NCBI GenBank assembly: GCA_013397455.1
Contig: VYZB01000096.1
Location: 2,210,521 to 2,274,520 of the forward strand
Direction of reading: 5' to 3'
From: Crotophaga sulcirostris
Taxonomy: Eukaryota; Chordata; Aves; Cuculiformes; Crotophagidae
Length of the DNA: 64,000 nt
The translations under genes and the position numbers were made by a program. Position 1 is the stretch's first letter, and each line of letters starts with the position of its first letter. The notes under the pieces are model-generated. The model was not told where the DNA came from. It ran no database searches and saw only the letters and a list, made by a program, of their open reading frames with translations. Positions 11,201-22,507 of the stretch are shown in pieces.

Positions 11201-14200
11201 ATCCAAAGCTCACCTCAGCTACACCAAAGAGATTAGCACCCCAGGGAAGTTTCTGCATCTGCATAAGCTTAGGTCCAAATAAAATGATTGCTGTAACCAT
11301 TTTTTTTAAATAAACTGAGATTTTTTTTTTTTCAACAACAGATCCTGCTGATGTATCTCTTGTTTCAGAAAAACACAAGTAAGAAAGAAAAATAGTATCT
11401 CACATTTAAAATATTACTCTAGTACACAGCTATGTAGGTTACATGAAAAATTATAATGAACAACAGAAGAACAAAAATGCCTGGCCAGCTGTCTCGCAAA
11501 TCCAGTGATGTCTTGAGTAGGCTGTGTGGTAGAAATCAAGCTGCAGGCCAGGTGGTCTCTCCCAGTGGCACAAGTTTTATCGCTTTTCTATGAGATTAAG
11601 AAGCAAACCTTATATAACAACAACAACAAAAAGAGTAGCATCAAATTAAAAACTTCAAATATTCTCTCTTTTAAAATCTGAAGTTATCACTTAAGAGAAA
11701 GTGTGCCTGTACATATTGTGCACAAAACCACATTAGAATTGCATAGTTAAGCAAACAGGCAAGCATTCATGTGATAGGAATATAGGAAGAGGCAATAATA
11801 ATGTTATCTAGATTTTCTTAGTTGATTTACCTTATGCATATGTATTACAGTATGAGTCTTAATTACTTGATTACTTCTCTTCTAGAAATCTGACCTCAGT
11901 CAGTGCTCTGAAAAAAAAATTTCTACTTAACATGAGAGCTAAAAGAAAAAAGATGAAATCTAGTAAACTGAATTTGTGTGCTTAATTTGTATAACTTAAG
12001 TTATGCTAGCTTCAAGTAAGTCTGAGGTGCCTTGGGGAGGAGTTTAGATTTGTACCGTTGAAGGAAAGAACTAAGTACCTGATTACCTGCAGTGGTCCAG
12101 CCCAAGTAAAGGACACCTATACCTATTAACTCTAGTTGAAACGTAGACTGCTTCTGAGGGTCAGTTGATTCTCCAGAGGGAGGCATTTTATGAGGCTACA
12201 GAGGAGCAAACAGGAATACTAGATACCTGCATTGTCACATCTTAGAATGCAATACCAGCAGTCAGCTTTTATATACTCTTCTGTGTATAGGAGGCTCATT
12301 CCAGAAACAGGACACCTGTGATTTACACCCTGTTTAAAGTGAGGGCATTGAACCTGTCTCTCAGAAAAGTGACTTTATCATCAAGCTACTGCACATCTCT
12401 TGCTTCTCTAGAGTATGAAGTTTCCTGTGAAGCTGAGATATTTTTGTATACTGGGAGTATAAATACATTGTGATAGTAAAGAAAGGTTAATTTTAGTGTA
12501 GCAGATTACAGGCCTGCTCCCCAGAATGTGTATTGATCTTGTATTAGACCACTATTGGTTAAAAACCCAAAAGAATCCTATGAAGCTGGGACCAGATCCT
12601 CATCTCTGTTCCCCACTGTTGACTACCTGACTGCAGAAGAGTTCTTGTTTCTTGCACTCTGTGTGGCAGGTATTCTTACCTGAAAGCCTGTCTCAAGGAA
12701 TGCGGCATATGCACTCCATGGATGACAGACCATCCCACAATTTCAGGGTGCACTGAATATAAATGCCTGTTTCCCGGAATGTAGGTTACACAGAAGTTTA
12801 GTCATGAATTAGGTGTATATCTGCCTAGGGAAGAAAAGTATATGAGCGTGTGTGTGGCAAATAAATTTCCAGGATTTCAACACTATGTGGAAAGATATTT
12901 AGAAAGCATTCAGGTTGAATCACTTTCTAAATGAATTTTAGGTGCCTACATCCTAAATTATCCAGGTAGGTGAAGTCCTATTCAAGAAGAATTTTACAGA
13001 TGTTAGCCTCCGTATTAGCTTCAGCCAGCATAGTTTTCCTATGGAGTATTTTATGTTTTGTAATTTTTGCTTGCATTGTCACAATTTCTTAGATGTTCTG
13101 AGATTTTAAAGTGCCACTCCTGCATGTACAAAAAACCTGCTATTGCAGCGTTTATAGATTCTGCTCTGTTAGTCAACTGCTTAATTCTTACAGTTCTGAG
13201 CATCACACTTGTACATTCTTGTGGGTTGAATGATTCGACTTTCTTATTTTTTGTTGTTAGGAATATTTTTTTTGCATAAAATTCAACAAAGCTGCAAAAG
13301 AAAAAATAGGTTCCTCATCAGCTTTTCTGTTATACATGTGCTAGCGCATGTCTATTTCACAAAGTAAGTTATATAACATTCTGTGAGGTGTGGTAGGATT
13401 GTCCTGCATTTATTAAGAACTGAGAAACTATTATCTGAGTCGGAGACAACCAGGTTCTGTCCAGGCATGGTACACACTTCAGACTTAAATTCTAATGCTT
13501 TGCTTAGCACTGCAAACAAGGCTCCAGGGTCTCATGTCAGACTCCCAGACCACAAAGAACGTGTAGTTTGTAAATACCTTCTGAAATATTTTCAGAGATC
13601 AACCCCTTAATACACCAGAGCTCTGGGAAGGAGGAAGAGATGGAATCCAGTCCTCTTGGACTGCATCTCACTGTCTTAAATGACTGTCCTTTCTCCCTTT
13701 GTGAATAAAAAAGCCAAGGTTCATGCAGGAAAATACCATACTACCTGAATACTGTCGTAACACTTATGCACAGGAGGGTCAGAATTAGATCAATCCTATT
13801 CCCAAACTCATTTTCCATGTGTAGTATGCTAGTCTAACTCCCTGTTTTGCATTTTCCTTTCCAATTTCCTTCCTTCTTGCCAGATTTTCTTTCATCCTAA
13901 TCACTTAGTGGAACATGTTTTGCACCAGTTACAGAATGGCTGGTTCTTCTCTCACCTCATTCCATTTCTGTCATTCAGTCTGATTTTGCTCCTCTTTTCT
14001 TCTATGATCCCTCACATTAGTGTCTCCATTCTTCCTGTGTTTTACCAAGAAGCATCCTGTATCCTTTACTTTCCCAGTAATTCTAAAGCAGTTCATGATT
14101 TGTCGCTTCTTCCTTCTTCTAACCGATGACAATGCAATACCATCCTCCCTTCCATGGATTCTTTGTTCATTCTCTCAGTCACAATTTCTTCCCTTCTCTT

Positions 14201-16464
14201 TACATCCAAATCAAATGACTTCTTGGGTTACAAGTGCTTGTACTGCATATTGGAGTGGGAACAGTGTGAACACAGGAAAGAGAGGACTTTCAGATCATAA
14301 TTCTGCTTCCTGGCCTTTCTTGTAACAACTTAAATTACAGGGAATTACAGCAATATATGTCCGTTATGTACCAGTTGTTCTATTTTTTTTATTCAGATCC
14401 TTAAGAGAAAAGTAGAAGTTGTAAGTCAATTCAAATTTTGAGTTGTTGTTCCAAAACACAGATGTAAGAGCATGTCAAAGAAATGATGTCAGATGATTTA
14501 ACTTTTTGCTTAGAGTCATTCTGCAACTTTCTGGCCAATGTTTTCCAGCAAAAATCAAGTCTGAAATAAATACAGCAAAGAAATATTTATCCTGAATATA
14601 AACTAATAACTCTGGTTATATTTTAGACATGTACGGATTATCTCACCTTCACTCAGTCACAGTTTCTGATAGTGTCTCAATCACAGATATATTAAATTCT
14701 GCTTAAGCAAGGATAATTTTTCAAAAAAAAAGCAGGTTAAGAAGATTGTCTTCGGTGCTACTCCCCTCGGAGTGTTGTACTAGCCAAGTCTGACCTTTGA
14801 TCAAGGACTCACAAGGAAACTTGTGGGTGGATACATTTAATTAGAGAAAATTTACATTGACTTGCACTTCAGAGGTCATTAAAGCTTTGCTTTGGATTCA
14901 TGCAATGATGCAAAGCTTTCTACTTGTGATCTGTAGCTGGATAAAGATAACTTTCAGTTTGGAAAAAATACTAACAAAACCCCTTGCTATGCAGGAATGC
15001 AGGAACAGCATCTACAACTCTTTTGAATCTGACATATAAAGGATAATTCCTCCCACACAGTTTTTGGCTTTAGCTGCTAAGGCTTCAGAGCCCTTTAACT
15101 GTTGGTAGTAGAAACCTATAAAGTCAGTATTATCAGGAATGGCATGATAACAGGGAACAGATATCCTCCCCTTTTAAATATCCATTCAAACACTGCTGGT
15201 TGGTGGCTTCCGGAGTTGCAAGATCTAAAGAAATGGGGAAGGAAGAGGTCTGCTGCCACTGTTCATTGAGTTAGTGTATCTTAGTGTAATCTCACTTTCT
15301 CAAGCATTAGGAATGACAGAGAGCTACATTAGCTTCTTGTTGGTGGGTCAAAAGTCTTGAAAGTTGTATCAAGAACTTTCTTTAAGTGACTGAAATGCTG
15401 AAGATGAGGAGTAGATGGAGACCTGTCTCTGAAATGATGTTCAATTAGCTCCACACAAAGTGCACCTTCCCATAGTTATGTTTATCTTAGCTAGCTTAGT
15501 CATGCCTAAAGGTGCACTGCTTGCGTAAATGTGAAGCTGGGCATTATTCTCTTTGATTCCCCTAAGTTCAGGCAGGGTCAGTGTTTCCTTTAAATGTCTT
15601 AGTTTGTCCTTTGTCTCAGGCACACTCCCTGTGCAGTGAGCCTCCTCTGTCAGCTATAGTTAATGATAATACAACCATGTAATGACTCCCTGGCTGTTTG
15701 GAAAGCTTTTCTTTGTCTTAACTGCACCATTTCCCCCTTCCACAGCGAGTGCTCTAAAGCAGGTATATCCCCTCCTTGAATAAATCGTTTGCAGCTGTGG
15801 TGATCAAACTGGAATAGCTAAATAGCCGCTTCTAATGACTGTAGTAAAACAAGATAGCAGACCACGTCTAAGACTGATTAATAATAATATTTTCTACACA
15901 TGAGTAATAGTAGTTTTTGCCTTGTTGTTGCTGAATTGGACTGTGAAGAGGGCTGGAGTACTGAGCCTTCCTCTCTTAAAATTTCTGGAGAGCTTATATG
16001 ATTTCGGCATGAGTTTCTGCATCTTGAAAAACATTTAGAGATTTGAAATATTTATGGTCTTATGCCATAGTCTCTCCAGCACAACAGGACATGAAAAATT
16101 CATTCATTCATTGTGCATAAACTCCTTAGAAATGTATATGTATCAATACCATGCATCGGTAATGCAAGTGATAAAATATCACTGCCAAGAGAGACTAATC
16201 CTAACCAGAGCACCATGTGAAAACAATTAGGATGAAATAATATACTTATTATATAGGTTTTTAAAAAAAGTAATTCCTTGTACACACTGAAGCTGTTATA
16301 GTATTAATTTATTTAATGCTTTGTTATAAATACAAAGTAGAACATGATATTTTCTGTATAAGTAACCAATATAATTAGAAGCTTAAGAGCAAAATTAATT
16401 TTAAGGATTAATATGTAACTTTGTTGTAGAAATGAGTTCACTAATTAATATTTTCTCATTACAG
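8256..16464 (+). other. RIMS2 intron (8,209 bases)
   Basis: AT-rich intron. It contains the 24-base candidate microexon at 14397-14420, a pyrimidine-rich stretch around 13800-14220, and moderately GC-richer unassigned patches near 11480-11580 and 12480-12800. No transposon family could be named with confidence. Confidence 0.75.
14397..14420 (+). CDS. RIMS2: Candidate RIMS2 microexon (24 bases, ILKRKVEV)
   Basis: Twenty-four bases lie between a strong acceptor (GTTCTATTTTTTTTATTCAG) and a consensus donor (GTAAGT). They read ATC CTT AAG AGA AAA GTA GAA GTT, giving ILKRKVEV, with no stop. The surrounding intron joins phase-0 exon ends, and 24 is a multiple of three, so inclusion would add eight mostly basic and hydrophobic residues right before C2A strand 1. 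The splice signals and frame are seen directly; that it is used is inference. I do not recall this peptide in any RIM2 isoform, and a chance pairing of splice-like sites in a long intron is possible. Confidence 0.35.
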
Positions 16465-16595
16465 ATAAAACTGTGGTATGACAAGGTTGGTCATCAATTA
16501 ATAGTGACAATATTGGGAGCAAAGGATCTTCCTTCAAGGGAAGATGGGAGGCCAAGGAATCCTTATGTTAAAATTTACTTTCTTCCAGACAGAAG
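16465..16595 (+). CDS. RIMS2: RIMS2 exon, C2A domain first part
   Basis: A 131-base exon, phase 0 at its start, ending two bases into a codon. It begins IKLWYDKVGHQLIVTILGA and continues KDLPSREDGRPRNPYVKIYF to LPDR. The acceptor is TTTTCTCATTACAG and the donor GTAGGG. These are strands 1 to 3 of the C2A beta sandwich. The aspartate that precedes PYVK in calcium-binding C2 domains is Asn here (RNPYVK), one of the changes that make RIM C2A calcium-independent. RIM C2A has been studied as a protein-interaction module in vesicle priming. VTILGAKDLPSREDG favours RIM2 over RIM1 (from memory of the paralogues). Confidence 0.98.
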
Positions 16596-19383
16596 GTAGG
16601 GTGAACACAAAGACAAGGAGCGTTTGAGTAAAAATTAGTCTAATACTCTGATGGCATGCACAGCTGAATTTACTGATTATACTGATTCTGTTATACAGAA
16701 AAGTCTTACAGTTTGAAATTTCTTTATTGGATATACTACGTCACAGCATTGTGTCTTTGAACACTAAAAACCAACTCATTTTCACTACATATTTTATTAA
16801 ATACTGAATAGAAAAGGAAAGGTGACCATATGTCATTGTATGGGGATCTGTTATTTGCAAAGAATGTTGTTTCTGTTTTATAATGCTCTTAATACCTATG
16901 ACAGTTATTTCTATCTAATGTAAAGAAAATGCTACAAAATTAGGTTCACGGATTTCTGGAATGATCAATCCAGCAGTTTGGTTTGCCCCAACTTTACACA
17001 GCAAAGCAGGAATAGATTTGGCATCTGAACCCCATAGGTTTCATACAATGCTACAAGTGAGTTAAGGCTGAAGGGGACACATTTTTAATTTCCTAGACAC
17101 ACTTGGAAAACTCCCTCTAAAACATAGGACTGATATTAATCTGGAATAGCATTTTATAACCCTTTAGGGAAAATTAAACTTGTAGGGATTTAATCCTTGA
17201 TAGTTCCTTCATTTTTTAGTCCATGATTTTCTGCCATTTCAACTTAGGTCGTGAGAAGAACAGCAAAGGGGACAATGTGTTTCCCAGCTGATTTTTTAAA
17301 TTGGTATTTCCTCAGGTTGTGTCAATAGGGGAAGATGTTTAGCTGTATTTTTGTAGTATAACTACCAAATAATTCAAAGATTTGACCTGACTCAGTATAT
17401 AAAAGATTGACCAGTGTATTGCTGAATCTGTAGAATAGGATGTAACTTGGCTGTTTATATTTTTATATCCTTTGCTTTTTCAAATATCTAAATGGGGAAC
17501 ATGTCAACTATCTTCAGTACCTATTGACTTCAGCAGGAATTAAAGCTATTGAGTATTTTGGAAGACATTGCTTTTCCACTTTCAGTGCATACTATATGTT
17601 GACAAGAAGTTTTTCTGTGACTGCATAATTTGCTGTATCATTGATGGAAAAAAAAGGGGTTTGGATGGATTGTTTTGAATTTACCAATATTGTTGCACTA
17701 GATTCTTAAATTATTCAATTTGCTGTACTGTGTGTGGAGATGCTGAAGCTGTGCTAAACTGAGAATCAGATCTGCTTAAATAATCTTATCTGCTTTTTCA
17801 AGATTAATAAACCTACCAAAAATGTCTATGTCTAGAATGCTTTACAATGTATGCTGTAATAACTAGAAATATAGAGAAGAAAATATTTTAATTAAATACT
17901 TTTAGGTATACAGAAAGTTACATAACATGAAATTTTATTATACAATACTGATATATTTATGTGTAGTATTCAGAACTTTTTAATTATTATATGTGGTTTC
18001 TGTCACTTATGTAATAATCAGCAATTGATCTTATTGAATTGGTTGAATTTTTTTTTCTGACGTGCAAATTCATTTTCTTTTCCTTAGAAGTAAAAGCTAA
18101 GTAAGAAACAATGTATTTCTTGTGTAGGAGAAGGAAACGTGCTAGAGGTAAAATACACTTAATAAGTCAAGCATTTAACTAGATGAAGATACTGAACTGT
18201 GTTTAATAAAACAAATTTCATTGGAAAAGGTTGTCCAATGTAACTTGTTTAATTTCTTGAGAGTAAACAAATCTTTAGAGTAATAGAAATGATTACATTA
18301 ATTGTTTTAACAATGTGTCTAAAATATTATTTCTTAGTTAATATTTTGTTTCAGCTTCTAAGTAACCATTCAGAAATACAACTACTATATTACAATTGCA
18401 AGTATTAGCAAACGGACAGTACCTTCATTGCCATATTAAAATATCCACATAAATTAGTACCGCAACCGTATTATGCAGCAATCAGCAAGTTTAAAATTAA
18501 CCATTGTTATGAGAACTCATCAGTATTCACAGTAGAAGAAGTGTGGATGAAACTTGTTTCCATCAGAAAATCTTAATACTTTAAGCATTATTATTCTACA
18601 AAAAGCATTGCTTTCAACAACGCCCTGGAGCCAAGGTCACGAGTTCCATGGAAACTTGCATGGAAATCTCATCGGGCTCCAAAACATAAGGCCAACCTTG
18701 TAGTGGAGATCAGCCTCCAACCTGAGTGAATTCTTGGGATGACCCAAAGGATTTCAGGAGCTGAGAACATTGTTCCTTCAAGTGTTGCTGGAAAAAGACA
18801 CGTAACTTATTCTTGGGGCTTCTGGTTTCTCAGCTGTGGAGCCCTTAGTTGGGAGAACCCTGCAGAGAAGGCCCCACACTGCCTACCATTCCTTTTTGTA
18901 GCTGCTTCCTCCGGCTCTGCAGTTGAAGAGTCAGCCACTGTAGGACTGGAAGCTTGGGTAAACCAGCTAGCTTGTTTCTTTGAAATGCAGATTTTTGCTA
19001 TGCCCAATGTTGCCTGCATACATGTTCCACTGTCAGACTGTGCTTCATGGAATTCCCATTTACCACATTATATTTTGCTTCATAAATTCCTGTTTCCAAA
19101 ACAAACATAATAAAACATTTCTGTTTTTCAGGGATCTTCTTATAACTGGAATTGGCACATGAAGTGGAAATCACCTAAATTTAGTTTTTAATATGAAGTT
19201 ATGAATTATCCTGAATGTATGTGCTGAAATTTATTTTATCATAAAGGACTAATCCTGACATAGATTTTAGTGCCCATAATACTGCAAAATGTACTTCTGC
19301 TTTAAAATTTCCTACTTTCCAGGATATACTTATTACAGTATAATGGTCTTTTGAACATACTTAATATTTAATTGTTTTTACAG
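16596..19383 (+). other. RIMS2 intron (2,788 bases)
   Basis: AT-rich intron between the two main C2A exons. A less AT-rich stretch at about 18610-19110 contains a 123-codon open frame on the plus strand, but it has no recognisable family and no fitting splice sites. It may be an old unrecognised repeat. Confidence 0.75.
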
Positions 19384-19555
19384 TGATAAAAATAAAAGAA
19401 GAACAAAAACAGTAAAGAAAACATTGGAACCTAAGTGGAATCAGACATTCATTTATTCTCCAGTTCATCGGAGAGAGTTTAGAGAACGAATGTTAGAAAT
19501 TACTCTTTGGGACCAAGCACGAGTTCGAGAGGAAGAAAGTGAATTTTTAGGAGAG
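19384..19555 (+). CDS. RIMS2: RIMS2 exon, C2A domain middle part
   Basis: A 172-base exon that starts by completing a serine codon and ends in phase 0. The acceptor is AATTGTTTTTACAG and the donor GTATAC. It encodes DKNKRRTKTVKKTLEPKWNQ, then TFIYSPVHRREFRERMLEIT, then LWDQARVREEESEFLGE. It carries the polybasic strand (KNKRRTKTVKK) and the LEPKWNQ turn typical of C2 domains. Where a calcium-binding C2 loop would have DxD-type aspartates, this has LWDQARVREEESEFLG, so the calcium site is incomplete. The 131-base and 172-base exons together total 303 bases, in frame. Confidence 0.98.
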
Positions 19556-20129
19556 GTATACAATTATTGGTAGTTGTTATAGAAATACAGTTACTCACAG
19601 ATTCATGTTTAGATACAGGTTTTTTTTGAAAAAATAATTAAATTAGAAAAGCAAAACTGTTTTAAATGGTTGTATTTGTCCTTATTTCCCTTAGTAGTAA
19701 ACAGATAGTGATTTTGCAGTTAACACATACTACTGATATGTGATTCTTTTAGTATTTGTTCTGTTTTAGTGACAGCATGCACGTGGTTTCTCAATTTCTG
19801 TTAGAATTGTTAATTAAAATCCATATTATCTATATTATGTAGTTTTACTTTACCAATAAAATGGAATGTTGCTGACTAACTTTACACAAGATATTTGCAT
19901 ACTTTAAGGGTTGTCATAAGGTAATAAAGATTTTATGAAAGATTTTTGGTATATATAGGTTGTAAAATACATAGGAACTCCTTTTATATTAAATGCAAGA
20001 TTTTTATCAAACTTCAGACAAAGTCCTTAACAATAAAAGAATAACAGAATAAAATTTATGAACCTACCTATTTTAAAATGTTGTGTTGTTTAATGCTTTC
20101 CTACTTTTGAACTTTTTTTTCTTTTTTAG
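19556..20129 (+). other. RIMS2 intron (574 bases)
   Basis: Short AT-rich intron between C2A exons, ending in a long T-rich acceptor tract. No repeat or other feature was seen. Confidence 0.9.
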
Positions 20130-20283
20130 ATTCTTATTGAGTTAGAGACAGCATTGCTAGATGATGAACCTCACTGGTACAAGCTTCAAACACATGATGT
20201 CTCTTCATTGCCACTTCCCCATCCCTCACCATATTTGCCACGCAGACAACTCCATGGTGAGAGCCCCACACGGAGACTACAAA
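20130..20283 (+). CDS. RIMS2: RIMS2 exon, end of C2A and start of linker
   Basis: A 154-base exon, phase 0 at its start, ending one base into a codon. The acceptor is a pure T/C tract ending TTTTTTAG and the donor is GTAGGT. It encodes ILIELETALLDDEPHWYKLQ, the last strands of C2A, followed by THDVSSLPLPHPSPYLPRRQ and LHGESPTRRLQ, the beginning of the Pro/Ser/Arg-rich linker toward C2B. That linker carries the RIM-BP SH3 site and most RIM splice variation further downstream. The final A is the first base of the next codon: with the constitutive exon at 34952 it gives Arg, with the candidate microexon at 28104 it gives Asn. Confidence 0.98.
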
Positions 20284-21743
20284 GTAGGTTGTTAGTTTTA
20301 TGCACTGTGTAGAATTAATTTGAATTACTGTGTAAAGTACATTAATTTTTTGTAGATGGGAAACTGTCAGAATTTGTATGTTCATTTGTAGCTGTTACGA
20401 ATTAGGTGATTTATGATTTCTGAGAGAGTCTGACATGCTACCAATGGTAATATGGATCACCATGTTTTTTCTTATGAGACTACCTAGTTCAGATCCTGAG
20501 CTTGAGCAGATTATCTGTCTTTTGCAATGTGCTGTTTTTATCTTGAAGCCCTATCTCCTATGTTATGTTTATCATTTCATTGTTTAACCAAAAATGAGTG
20601 TGCAGTACCTTTCTCTTTAACTCATACTTCTTAAAAGTAAAGAGAGCTGTATATAACATCATGTGTAGCTAAATTAATACCATGGCCTGTTATCTTGATA
20701 GTATTTTATGAGGTTACATTCCCAAATAGAATTTCTCTTAAAATTCTGTTTTCTAGGTTTTTATATACTTGATCCACAGTAATTTCATGTTATCAGTAGA
20801 TAATTTGAAAACAGAGTATATACAGTATGCTGTTGAAAATGGGTACATAAGATCGTAAAGGATGAAAAACTGTCTTCTTAATATTTCATTGTTTTTCTAG
20901 TTTAACTGCTCAGTACTGTCTGTGATTTAAAGCTATCCTTCACTGAATTAATTTTATAAAGTATCAGTCAACACTGATAAAAAAAACCCGAACAACGAAC
21001 AAAAAAACCCAACAAACCAGAAACTATTTCTAAGAATTCTTTGGGTTTTTTTGAGTCATTGTAGGTGAGTGTGTATACATATGTTACACATGGAAACGGC
21101 ATATGCAGCCATGCAAACAAGCTCAGATATTTCATATGTTCTGTGTGGATTCTCTATTATATTATCCCTTGTATTTAAGTATTTTAAATAGTTGGCAATT
21201 TTTTGTGTCTGTGCGTTTGATGGGAGAATGATTAAAATGCTCCATATCATAATATTTGGAGGTAGATACATTAACAGAGAGTTACTGTGCATAGCCTTCA
21301 AGATGCAGGATTATATTTATCCTCAAAATAAGGGAAAAATGAGAGTTAAAAGGTAAAGAGATCTGTTTCAATTCAGTCCTCTTCAGTCTTCACAAGTACT
21401 GTGACTGTTGTTTAGGTAAAGTTTTAAAAAAAATTTTCTGTATTTTTTCTGCCGTCTTGTAACACGTTTTATGGAGTTAAATTTTCCATGTAAAATTACT
21501 TTTACAGACCAGATGGACACTTCAGTGTCTGTTTGCATGTGAAGTTAGTGAAATTTTGTTTTCAGGAAATATTCAGTCCTGCAAACAAACCCTGCTGTTT
21601 ATAGTAATTCATGTCTGTGCAATAGACAGCTGCCATGAAGAATGAATAAAACAGTAATTTATTTTCGAAAAGATTGTAGTGATACTTGACTAAAGATCTG
21701 TTCAATCATACTGACTCAAAAAATAACAGTCGATAGGTTTTTT

Positions 21744-21791
21744 AATGCCAATACCAATACTAATACTAATACCAGTACTAATACTAATACT
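21744..21791. repeat. TAATAC-type simple repeat
   Basis: About eight units of a six-base motif, mostly TAATAC with CAATAC and CAGTAC variants, in intron. No function is suggested. Confidence 0.85.
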
Positions 21792-22364
21792 GTACTCATC
21801 TGAACAATCTTATATGTCTGTCTGGAAATGTAGATGGAAGAACTTATCAAAACTTCTGGTTTGGTGAAATACTAAGATTTGCTGTAGAGTTCTTGCTTTT
21901 CAGTGAAAACAATCTACCCTGACTCTTCCCAGAGCAGTCCTTTTGGCAACTTGAGGTTCTAAAAATTTCACCGAAATAAACAGTGTCCAGCATTCACTAT
22001 GATTACTGGAGAATTCGCATGCTCCTACAATTAATTATGCTATTTGCATTCCTGCTGAGATTAGGACCCCATACAGAAGGATTTTCTCTAGTATCCTGGG
22101 AATATATGCACTTCTTGAATTCTTGTGTGTAATAAAACATTTTTAGTTTAAACGGATAGTTTTGCATGTACAGCTATAGAGAACAAGGTCTCTTAAAATT
22201 AACAATCCCTCTTTTTTGGGTCTGGAAAGGCCTCCAAATGAAAATTTAGCATCTAGTCAGAGTTCTGCAAGAGCAATCAGAATACATTTAGCAATTAAAA
22301 AATACATGTTTTAAGAAATGGGTGTCACACCTCTGAAATGGAAATAAAAGTATTTCTTTGTGTC

Positions 22365-22507
22365 CATAGAGGTGCTGGAATATCCTGTTGGAGATATTCA
22401 GAACTCAATTGGACAACACCCTAAGCAATGCAATGTAATTTAGTCAAGCCTGAAACAAGCACTGCATCAGATGACCTCCAAAAAGTCCTTCCCAACTTAA
22501 ACATCAT
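22365..22507 (+). mobile_element. CR1 LINE 3' fragment, old copy
   Basis: Resembles the 3' end of CR1 in sense orientation. The landmarks are GAGGTGCTGGAAT, GAGATATTCAGAACTC, TTGGACAACACCCT, AGATGACCTCCA and a CCTTCCCAACTTAA end. It is diverged, strongly 5'-truncated, and lacks a clear octamer tail. Confidence 0.75.

Noticed and set aside
13800..14220. Pyrimidine-rich stretch with long open frames
   Set aside because: Composition-driven open frames; no domain or repeat family recognised.
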